From SHVO01 sp041906145 (GTDB lineage Bacteria > Pseudomonadota > Alphaproteobacteria > Rhodospirillales > Rhodospirillaceae): a stretch of DNA of 64,000 nucleotides. Positions 16,872-23,479 of this stretch are shown piece after piece. Below the pieces are notes generated by a model. The model did no database searches. It was given only the letters and a program-made list of their open reading frames with translations, and was not told where the DNA came from. Each line of letters starts with the position of its first letter. Within the stretch, counting starts at the first letter, position 1. A program made the translations under genes and the position numbers. The stretch is from NCBI GenBank assembly GCA_041906145.1, contig JAYRJU010000001.1:434001-498000 (forward strand), given 5' to 3'.

Positions 16872-18010
16872 ACACGCTTCGGCGCGGACCCGCCGGCGAT
16901 CATTCCGATATGTCCGAACGGCACGTCGCGCAAGAGCGCGCCGGGGATTCGATTGGCCAGCGCGCGCGCGGACTCCGGCGGCACGATGCGATCCTGGCCG
17001 GGAATGAGCGCAAGGGCCGGCGCGGCGATGCGGGCGGGATCGATCCGCGTATCTGATACGCGCCAGACGCCCCGCGCGAGATCGTTGCCGCCGTACCAGG
17101 CGCTGAGCACTTCCTTCATCACGGGCGCGGCCAAGGGCACGCCTTCGTTGAGCCAGTCCTCTAGCTCGATAAAACGGCGCGCTTCCTCCGAGGACGGATC
17201 GAGATCGGCGAAGCCGCGAAACTTGCGGCCCGTGAGGGTGGGATCAAGCGCGGCGAAAAGCGCCTGCAGGAGATCCACGGACGCTTGCCCTTGCGCGTCG
17301 ATCATCATCGAGAGCGGGGCATCCATCGCTGTCATGAGCGCGCGCGCCGCTTCGCTGTCGGTATGGAAATCCCAGGGCGCGGCGAGAAGCGCAAGACCGT
17401 CGATGAGATCTGGCCGCAGCACGGCGGCTGCGGCGGCAAGCGTGCCGCCCATACAGTAGCCGGCCAGGCGCAAGGGTCCCTTCGCACGCGCGGCGACTTC
17501 CTCCAGCGCGGGGATCAGCACGCCGTCCATGTAATCGGTGACCGTGAAGGCGAGCTCGGCCGGCGTGGGATCGCCCCAATCGAGCAGATAAGCGCTGAGA
17601 CCCTGCGCGGCGCTTGCGCGTACAAGACTGCGGTCGGCGGCAAGATCGAGGATGTAGCCGCGATTGACCAGCGACGGCACATACAGAACAGCCGGACCTT
17701 CCCCGCCGGCGAAACGCAACGTCGCCGCGCCGCGTTTCCAGACGTGCGGCAGCGGCGCGAGCGCGCGGCGGTGCGGGTGGTTTTGATACGCGCGCACGCC
17801 CGCGACAAAGCGATTCATGCGGTCGCTCGATTCCTTGGTAAGCGCGTCGAGGAAACGAACGGGATCGAGATACGACTGCCAAGGACCTGTTAGGTCCTCA
17901 AGATTTAGTCCGGTCGCCTCGGCCGCCACCCGACGCGCCGGATCCTTTTCGAACTGGCTTTGAAACGGGAGGTTCAGCTTCGAGAACGGCGAGGCGCCGC
18001 TCGAGCTCAT
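16826..18010 (-). CDS. phaC: Class III-like poly(3-hydroxyalkanoate) synthase
   Basis: Alpha/beta-hydrolase-fold polymerase that condenses 3-hydroxyacyl-CoA at the granule surface. From the ATG at 18010 it has 394 residues. The lipase-like box is GYCMGG with nucleophile C186 in place of Ser; D340 (PGQDRIVP) and H367 (FGHIGM) complete the triad. VPSLVNRGYILDLAADRSL is typical of class III PhaC. Start choice is uncertain: 18010 gives a 113-bp overlap with the upstream PhaE-like gene, ATGs at 18055 and 18103 overlap more, and a GTG at 17929 overlaps least. A class III enzyme needs a PhaE partner, which fits the upstream gene. Confidence 0.85.
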   Translation of the reverse strand: MSSSGASPFSKLNLPFQSQFEKDPARRVAAEATGLNLEDLTGPWQSYLDPVRFLDALTKESSDRMNRFVAGVRAYQNHPHRRALAPLPHVWKRGAATLRFAGGEGPAVLYVPSLVNRGYILDLAADRSLVRASAAQGLSAYLLDWGDPTPAELAFTVTDYMDGVLIPALEEVAARAKGPLRLAGYCMGGTLAAAAAVLRPDLIDGLALLAAPWDFHTDSEAARALMTAMDAPLSMMIDAQGQASVDLLQALFAALDPTLTGRKFRGFADLDPSSEEARRFIELEDWLNEGVPLAAPVMKEVLSAWYGGNDLARGVWRVSDTRIDPARIAAPALALIPGQDRIVPPESARALANRIPGALLRDVPFGHIGMIAGGSAPKRVYGPLIDWLKSPMRR

Positions 18011-18311
18011 CAAGCTTGCGAACGAGCTCGACAAGATCCACCCCTCCACCGCCATGTGGAGCGGTAGCGGGCGAGGTCCGGTCCGGGGAGGATGCGCTGT
18101 CATCGGCGGGGCCCGCCTTTTGTGTGGAGGTAGGGGGAGTGGAGGAAGGCGCGGCCTTCATAAAGGACGAGGTCATCTGGGACCAAGCGGTTGCCGCATC
18201 TGTCATTTTCGCCGGGTCCTTGGCCAATTTGGCGATCTGGTCCTGCCACAGGTCCAAGTACCGTTTCGCCAATGCATCAAAATCCGGCGGCGGTGAATTT
18301 TCTTTGCTCAC
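17898..18311 (-). CDS. Short PhaE-like partner subunit upstream of phaC
   Basis: A 137-residue hydrophilic protein from a GTG at 18311. The N-terminal part (FDALAKRYLDLWQDQIAKLAKDP, then AWSQMTSSF) resembles the start of PhaE or phasin-like PHA synthase subunits. A low-complexity Pro/Ser/Thr linker follows, then a predicted coiled coil (VDLVELVRKLDELERRLAVLE) and a basic Gly/Arg tail. PhaE proteins are usually 250-370 residues, so this is much shorter. Function rests mainly on position before phaC and on the amphipathic pattern. An ATG at 18368 would add 19 residues. It is transcribed divergently from phaR. Confidence 0.6.
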   Translation of the reverse strand: MSKENSPPPDFDALAKRYLDLWQDQIAKLAKDPAKMTDAATAWSQMTSSFMKAAPSSTPPTSTQKAGPADDSASSPDRTSPATAPHGGGGVDLVELVRKLDELERRLAVLEAEPPVSKPVRKGSGASGGGRGDRTKS

Positions 18312-18398
18312 AACAGGCGTTTCCCGGGTTGTTTTGGCGATACGACTCTGTGCTAGTGTGCACAGCAATATAGCACTTTGTTAGGGTATGGGGTGGTC
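18312..18398. promoter_or_regulatory. Divergent promoter region between the phaE-like gene and phaR
   Basis: An 87-bp gap between divergent start codons, relatively AT-rich (GTGCACAGCAATATAGCACTT and nearby). It contains GTGCAC and related TGTGC/GCACA elements. PhaR repressors in other bacteria bind near their own promoter and TGC-rich sites, so autoregulation here is plausible, but no operator can be assigned by eye. Confidence 0.35.
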
Positions 18399-18995
18399 AT
18401 GGCAGAGCAGAACGACACACCGGGAGCACCGGTTGTCATAAAAAAGTACGCGAACCGCAGGCTTTATAACACCTCGACCTCCACGTACGTGACGCTGGAC
18501 CATCTTGCCGAGATGATCAAAGCCGGGACCGAGTTCGTGGTCACGGACGCCCGCACGGGCGACGACATTACCCGTTCCGTGCTCACGCAAATCATCGTCG
18601 AGCAGGAAGCCAAGGGCCAGAACCTGCTTCCCATCAAATTCCTGCGCCAAATCATTGGATTCTACGGTGACTCGCTGGGCGGGCTGCTACCGCGCTACCT
18701 CGAACACAGCATGGAAGCCTTCTCCAAGAACGAAGGCGACATGCGCAAAGCGATGACCGAAGCGTTCCGCGGGATCTTCCCGATGGAGCAGCTTGAGCAG
18801 ATGGGCCGCCAGAATATGGTGCTGTTCGAGAACGCCATGAAGATGCTCAACCCCTTCGGTCAGCAAGTCCCGGGCGCCGCCAAGCCAGCGGCCGCCAGCG
18901 AAGAAAAGCCTAAGGGCGAGAACATCGACGACCTGAAGGCGCAGCTCAACGAGATGCAGGCCCAGCTCGCCAAATTGGTTAAGGACCGCGAGTAG
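18399..18995 (+). CDS. phaR: Polyhydroxyalkanoate synthesis repressor PhaR
   Basis: DNA- and granule-binding repressor that senses PHB and controls phasin genes. From the ATG at 18399 (after GGGGTGG) it has 198 residues. The PHB/PHA accumulation regulator DNA-binding domain is at 12-75 (KKYANRRLYNTSTSTYVTLDHLAEMI), followed by the PHB-binding domain (GQNLLPIKFLRQIIGFYGDSLGGLLPRYLE). A C-terminal coiled coil (DDLKAQLNEMQAQLAKLVKD) follows an Ala/Pro linker. It is divergent from the synthase genes and faces the XRE regulator. Confidence 0.95.
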   Translation: MAEQNDTPGAPVVIKKYANRRLYNTSTSTYVTLDHLAEMIKAGTEFVVTDARTGDDITRSVLTQIIVEQEAKGQNLLPIKFLRQIIGFYGDSLGGLLPRYLEHSMEAFSKNEGDMRKAMTEAFRGIFPMEQLEQMGRQNMVLFENAMKMLNPFGQQVPGAAKPAAASEEKPKGENIDDLKAQLNEMQAQLAKLVKDRE

Positions 18996-19019
18996 AACAA
19001 CGGGGCTTCGTAACAAACC

Positions 19020-19110
19020 CCTGCGTTTTTTAACAATCGCATAACGTGCAATAACAATTTTTTACAAGAAACTGCGGGTATTCGCCTAACGCGTTTTTTA
19101 CAATCGGCAG
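19020..19110. repeat. AT-rich direct repeats upstream of the XRE regulator
   Basis: Two near-identical 17-nt elements, GCGTTTTTTAACAATCG (19023-19039) and GCGTTTTTTACAATCGG (19091-19107), lie 68 bp apart in an AT-rich island. A third related T-run (ACAATTTTTTACAAGAAAC) lies between them. They are 90-175 bp before the start of the helix-turn-helix gene and after the end of phaR. They may be regulator sites or UP-like elements. Confidence 0.5.
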
Positions 19111-19198
19111 TGTTGGGGCTGGGGGAAAACGGTTCCGACAGTCACGTGGGGGCTAAAAATCCCTGCAGAAACTGCACCTTAGGTTGGGAAACGCGAAA

Positions 19199-19585
19199 AT
19201 GGACGGCGGAACCTTGAAGACCACTCCCGCGAATCGCGCGAGCTCTATCGACCGGCATGTCGGAGCGCGCATTCGTGAACGTCGCATCATGCTGGGCCTG
19301 TCGCAGCAGCAGATGGCCGACATGATCGGGGTAACGTATCAGCAGGCCCATAAATACGAACGCGGCATCAACCGCATCTCGGCCGGCCGTTTGTTTGAAA
19401 TCACCCGCGTCCTGAACGTTCCCATCACCTATTTCTTCGAAGGCCTGGACGGCGCCGACGACGACGCCATGAACCCGCGCCAGCGCATGTGCCTGGAACT
19501 CGCGCGCAACTTCGCCAGCATCTCGAACCAGCGCCATCAGGAAGCGCTGAGCCAACTCGCCCGCGCCCTCGCAGTGCAGCAGTAA
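19199..19585 (+). CDS. XRE-family helix-turn-helix transcriptional regulator
   Basis: A 128-residue DNA-binding protein. The HTH domain spans about residues 20-75 (GARIRERRIMLGLSQQQMADMIGVTYQQAHKYERG, with NRISAGRLFEITRVLNVPITYFFEGL after it), a form common in alphaproteobacteria. The C-terminal third is helical (NPRQRMCLELARNFASISNQ). The ATG at 19199 is preferred over a TTG at 19184. A GC-poor regulatory stretch with repeats precedes it. Targets unknown; the position after phaR does not prove a role in PHA control. Confidence 0.9.
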   Translation: MDGGTLKTTPANRASSIDRHVGARIRERRIMLGLSQQQMADMIGVTYQQAHKYERGINRISAGRLFEITRVLNVPITYFFEGLDGADDDAMNPRQRMCLELARNFASISNQRHQEALSQLARALAVQQ

Positions 19586-19611
19586 GCCTCAGACGGGAAT
19601 AGCAGGAACGC

Positions 19612-20730
19612 TCATGTTTCGGCTGCCCACTCCGCGCGCACGTCATCGTCGCCCTCGTCCCGCGCATACACGGCGCGCAGCCGTGCGAAAAGCGCGGGCG
19701 AGAGGCGAGAAAGCGCCCACACTGCGGCGCCGCGCACCAAGGGCGACTCATCGCGCAACCGTTCCTGTACCGCGCTCGCCAGTGCCGCCTCCCCGCTATT
19801 GCCAATAGCGATCAGCACGTTCCTGACGAAGCGCGCGCGTCCGATTCGTTTAATCGGCGACTTTGAAAAGAACGCGCGAAATCCCGCATCATCCAAAGCC
19901 ACTAGTTCCGCGAGCTTCGGCGCCGTGAGTTCGGCGCGTGGTATGAAGGCCGCCTCGCGCGCAACTTGCGCGAACTTGTTCCACGGACAGACGGCGAGAC
20001 AGTCGTCGCAGCCATAAATGCGGTTACCGAGTAGCGGGCGCAGGTCGCGCGGGATCTGCGCTTTGTTTTCGATGGTCAGATAAGAGACACAGCGGCGGGC
20101 ATCGAGCTTGTAAGGGCCGATGAAGGCGCGCGTCGGACAGATATCCAGACACCGGCTGCAGGCACCGCAGTGATCGCTTTCCGCCGGATCGGGCTCGAGC
20201 TCCAGCGTCGTGAGCACTTCACCAAGAAACAGCCACGAGCCGAAATCGCGTGAAACAACATTCGTGTGCTTGCCTTGCCAGCCGACTCCCGCACTTTGCG
20301 CGAGCGGCTTTTCCATCACGGGCGCGGTATCGACGAACAGCTTCACGTCCGCGCCGGTGTTCTCGCAGATCCAGGCCGCGACCTGGCGCAGCTTTTTCTT
20401 GATGACATCGTGATAGTCATTGTTGCGGGCATAAACGCTGATGACACCGACATCGGCGGGACGCCGCGCGACGTCTTCGCCCGAGGGGCCATAGTTGAGG
20501 CCGAGCATGATGGCCGTCTTCACGTCAGGCCACAGCACCTTGGGATCGGCGCGGCGATCGGCATTGGCCGCCATCCAGCCCATATCGCCGTATATTTCCT
20601 GGGCCATGAACGAGCGCAGGTCTTCCTGCACATGCGGATGCGTTTCCGCACGCGTGAAACGAACGGCGTCGAAGCCGAGACTTCGGGCGTATGCGCGGAT
20701 CGCTTCGCGGTCAGGCGGCGCTGTCGTCAC
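19612..20730 (-). CDS. queG: Epoxyqueuosine reductase
   Basis: Cobalamin- and iron-sulfur-dependent reductase performing the last step of tRNA queuosine synthesis. A GTG at 20730 gives 372 residues and overlaps the end of tgt by 20 bp; an in-frame ATG at 20805 would add a Pro/Lys-rich extension deep inside tgt. The catalytic Asp is D134 (FVDTAPVMEKPLA). Two 4Fe-4S clusters: C188, C191, C194, C198 and C241, C244, C248 with C214. The C-terminus is a HEAT-like helical repeat (SAVQERLRDESPLVRGAAVWAL). It is the third gene of queA-tgt-queG. Confidence 0.93.
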   Translation of the reverse strand: MTTAPPDREAIRAYARSLGFDAVRFTRAETHPHVQEDLRSFMAQEIYGDMGWMAANADRRADPKVLWPDVKTAIMLGLNYGPSGEDVARRPADVGVISVYARNNDYHDVIKKKLRQVAAWICENTGADVKLFVDTAPVMEKPLAQSAGVGWQGKHTNVVSRDFGSWLFLGEVLTTLELEPDPAESDHCGACSRCLDICPTRAFIGPYKLDARRCVSYLTIENKAQIPRDLRPLLGNRIYGCDDCLAVCPWNKFAQVAREAAFIPRAELTAPKLAELVALDDAGFRAFFSKSPIKRIGRARFVRNVLIAIGNSGEAALASAVQERLRDESPLVRGAAVWALSRLSPALFARLRAVYARDEGDDDVRAEWAAET

Positions 20731-21850
20731 TTTCTTCACCGGCGGCTTGGTCGCGGGCGAACTTTTCGGCGAAGGCTTGGAGCGTTCCGGTGCGGATGGC
20801 GTCACGCAGGCCCTTCATGAGGTGCTGGTAGTAGGCGACATTGTGCCACGACAGCAGCATCAGTCCTAAGATCTCTTCGCTGCGGATGAGATGATGATAG
20901 TAAGCGCGGCTGTAATTGCGGCTGGCCGGGCAGTCGATGTTTTCATCTAACGGGCGCTGATCGTCGGCGTGTTTGGCGTTGCGCAGGTTGAGCGCGCCGA
21001 ACGTGGTGAAGGCCTGCGCGGTGCGCCCCGAGCGCGTCGGCATCACGCAATCGAACATGTCGATGCCGCGCATGACCGCGCCCACGAGATCCGAAGGTTT
21101 GCCGACGCCCATGAGATAGCGCGGCGCCGGAGCCGGAAGGTGCGGCACGGTAACGTCGAGGGTGGCGAACATCAGCTCCTGCCCCTCGCCCACGGCAAGG
21201 CCGCCGACCGCGTAGCCGTCAAAGCCGATGGCCTTGAGGGCGTCAGCGGATTCGGCGCGCAGATCGCCGTGGATGCCGCCCTGCACGATGCCGAACAAGC
21301 CATACCCCGGACGTTCGATGAACGCGTCCTTGGAGCGCTTTGCCCAACGCATGGACATACGCATGCTTTCGTCGACTTGCGGCTTCTCGGCCGGAAACGG
21401 CGTGCATTCGTCGAAAGCCATGGTGACCGTGGCGTCGAGACGATGCTGGATCTGGATGGAGCGCTCGGGCGTCAGGTGGTGCTTCAAGCCATCGATGTGC
21501 GACTGGAAGGTGACGCCGTCCTCGGTGATCTTACGCAGCTTCGACAGCGACATCACCTGGAAGCCGCCTGAATCCGTAAGCAGCGGGCCGTCCCATTTCA
21601 TGAACTGGCGCACTCCGCCGAAGCGCGCGATGCGCTCGACGCCGGGACGCAGCATCAGGTGGTACGTGTTCGCGAGGATCATCTGCGAGCCCGTGGCCGC
21701 GACGGTTTCCGGGAACATGGCTTTCACGGTCGCCGCCGTGCCGACCGGCATGAACACCGGGGTGTCGACCACACCATGCGCGGTGACCAAGCGGCCGAGG
21801 CGCGCGGTGCCGTCGGTGGCGAGGACGGAGAAGGAGAATTTTTCGCTCAT
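20711..21850 (-). CDS. tgt: tRNA-guanine transglycosylase
   Basis: Exchanges guanine-34 for preQ1 in tRNAs with GUN anticodons. It has 379 residues: D93 in LTDSGGFQVMSL and the nucleophile D267 in DCVMPTRSGRTAQAF are present, as are GIVQGGIHGDLR and YAVGGLAVGE. The zinc site is degraded: the usual CXCX2C reads I305-D-C307-PA-S310, although H336 (SWHN) remains, so two of four ligands are missing. The start ATG overlaps the queA stop in ATGA, indicating translational coupling. Confidence 0.95.
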   Translation of the reverse strand: MSEKFSFSVLATDGTARLGRLVTAHGVVDTPVFMPVGTAATVKAMFPETVAATGSQMILANTYHLMLRPGVERIARFGGVRQFMKWDGPLLTDSGGFQVMSLSKLRKITEDGVTFQSHIDGLKHHLTPERSIQIQHRLDATVTMAFDECTPFPAEKPQVDESMRMSMRWAKRSKDAFIERPGYGLFGIVQGGIHGDLRAESADALKAIGFDGYAVGGLAVGEGQELMFATLDVTVPHLPAPAPRYLMGVGKPSDLVGAVMRGIDMFDCVMPTRSGRTAQAFTTFGALNLRNAKHADDQRPLDENIDCPASRNYSRAYYHHLIRSEEILGLMLLSWHNVAYYQHLMKGLRDAIRTGTLQAFAEKFARDQAAGEESDDSAA

Positions 21851-22872
21851 GTGGCACGCTCAAACAGGCATGCGTCGCCATAAGAGTAGAAGCGATACCC
21901 CTCGGCGATGGCGTGCGTATAGGCCGCACGGGCGCGGTCCATTCCGGCGAAAGCGCTGACCAGCATGAAGAGCGTGGAGCGCGGCAGATGAAAATTCGTC
22001 AGCAGCATGTCGGCAGTCTTAAAGCGATAACCCGGCGTAATGAAGAGCGATGTTTCGCCGGAGAACGGCGGGAAAGCCGCGTTCTGGGTCGCAGCGCTTT
22101 CCAGAAGGCGCAAGGACGTCGTGCCAACGGCGAGAACACGCCCCCCAGCGCGGCGCGTGGCGGTAAGCTCGCCGGCCGCCGCGGCGCTGATCTCGCCCCA
22201 TTCGGCATGCATGACGTGATCGTTGGTGTCCTCGACATTCACGGGCAGGAACGTGCCGGCGCCGACGTGCAAGGTGACATGGGTGCGGTCCACACCCTTC
22301 GCGTTGAGCGCATCGACGAGACCGGGCGTCATATGAAGTCCCGCCGTGGGCGCGGCCACGGCGCCCGGCTTGGCCGCGTGCATGGTTTGATAGTCTTCGC
22401 GGTCCTGGGCGTCGTCGGTACGGCGGATGTACGGGGGCAACGGCACATGACCGACGGATTCAAACGCGGCCGTCAGCGCCTCACCGGAGCGATTGAAACG
22501 CAACGTGATGAGCGCCTCGGCCTTTTCCAACACATCGCCGGTGAGCCCGTCCGGAAATTCAACGACCTGTCCGACCTTGAGGCGTTTGCCCGGCTTGGCG
22601 AATCCTTGCCACGCATCCGGCGCGATGCGGCGATGAAGAAGAAACTCGACCTTCACGACGCCGCGCATCCCAAGCAACCGGGCGGGGATCACGCGCGTAT
22701 CATTGAGGACGAGGCGGTCGCCTTGTCTCAGAAACGACGGTAAATCCGAAACACGAAGGTCACGCAGACCCGAGGCGGTCACATAAAGCAAACGCGCGCT
22801 GTCGCGCGGCACGGCGGGACGCTCCGCGATGCGGCCTTCCGGGAGATCGAAATCGAACTGATCGACGCGCAT
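21847..22872 (-). CDS. queA: S-adenosylmethionine:tRNA ribosyltransferase-isomerase
   Basis: Transfers and isomerises the ribosyl moiety of SAM onto preQ1-tRNA to form epoxyqueuosine. From the ATG at 22872 it has 341 residues with the canonical start MRVDQFDFDLPEGRIAERP. Family motifs LNDTRVIPARL, TAGLHMT, HVTLHVGAGTFLPV and MLLTNFHLPRSTLFML are clear. An in-frame ATG at 22941 would add 23 residues not typical of the family. It is the first gene of queA-tgt-queG. Confidence 0.95.
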   Translation of the reverse strand: MRVDQFDFDLPEGRIAERPAVPRDSARLLYVTASGLRDLRVSDLPSFLRQGDRLVLNDTRVIPARLLGMRGVVKVEFLLHRRIAPDAWQGFAKPGKRLKVGQVVEFPDGLTGDVLEKAEALITLRFNRSGEALTAAFESVGHVPLPPYIRRTDDAQDREDYQTMHAAKPGAVAAPTAGLHMTPGLVDALNAKGVDRTHVTLHVGAGTFLPVNVEDTNDHVMHAEWGEISAAAAGELTATRRAGGRVLAVGTTSLRLLESAATQNAAFPPFSGETSLFITPGYRFKTADMLLTNFHLPRSTLFMLVSAFAGMDRARAAYTHAIAEGYRFYSYGDACLFERAT

Positions 22873-22975
22873 AGGTTGGGCAAGGGGCTTGTGGTGGAAG
22901 GCGCGGGCCTTATAGTCAACCGGCGGACGAATGGAAAGCATGGCGGGGCCAGAATTGCCCTGACCATCGGGGGCT

Positions 22976-23470
22976 TTGGGCTTGGACTGGTTTTGGCGCA
23001 AATTTGACGTGCTGGTGGCGGCGGTTTTCGTCGCCGGCGCGGCCATTGGGGCGAGCCAGGGCCATGCTTTCATGACCCAGTATCAGGAGCGCCTGTCCCG
23101 GGACCTGGAGCAAGCCCGCGCGCGGGTGAACGAAATCAAGACCGGGCTGCGCTACAAGCTGATGAGCGATGTTGTGCGCCAGGAACTTGAGACAACGGCG
23201 CAGACACGTTTCGACCGGCTGAATATCGCCCACACCGCGATCTCGTCCGCGGGTCCACTTCTGAAGCCTTATGCGTTGATGCGCCACCGCGAGCCCGCGT
23301 TGATGGCCGAGACCGACCGCGCATTCGTGCCGCGCGTGCCGCAGGACGGCGTTGGAATTTTCTATACCGTAATCGGCGCGCTCTTAGGCTTCGCTGTGTA
23401 CGAGGGCATCAAATTTCCGGTGATGCTGATCGCGCGGCCGCGGCAGCGTAAGTTCCGCCGCCGCGGTTAG
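22976..23470 (+). CDS. DUF2937-like membrane protein
   Basis: A 164-residue protein with one membrane segment near each end (VLVAAVFVAGAAIGAS and IFYTVIGALLGFAVYEGI). Between them is a probably periplasmic helical region with FMTQYQERLSRDLEQARARVNEI, close to the QQYxQRLxG pattern of DUF2937. Function unknown. No ATG is available; an in-frame stop at 22961 leaves TTG at 22976 or 22982 behind CGGGGGC. It is divergent from queA and converges on the subtilase gene. Confidence 0.65.
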   Translation: MGLDWFWRKFDVLVAAVFVAGAAIGASQGHAFMTQYQERLSRDLEQARARVNEIKTGLRYKLMSDVVRQELETTAQTRFDRLNIAHTAISSAGPLLKPYALMRHREPALMAETDRAFVPRVPQDGVGIFYTVIGALLGFAVYEGIKFPVMLIARPRQRKFRRRG

Positions 23471-23479
23471 CGGTTTCTT

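Noticed and set aside
18996..19198. CRISPR-like or phage attachment repeats before the XRE gene
   Set aside because: There are only two clear repeat copies, and no spacers of constant length, integrase or tRNA end.
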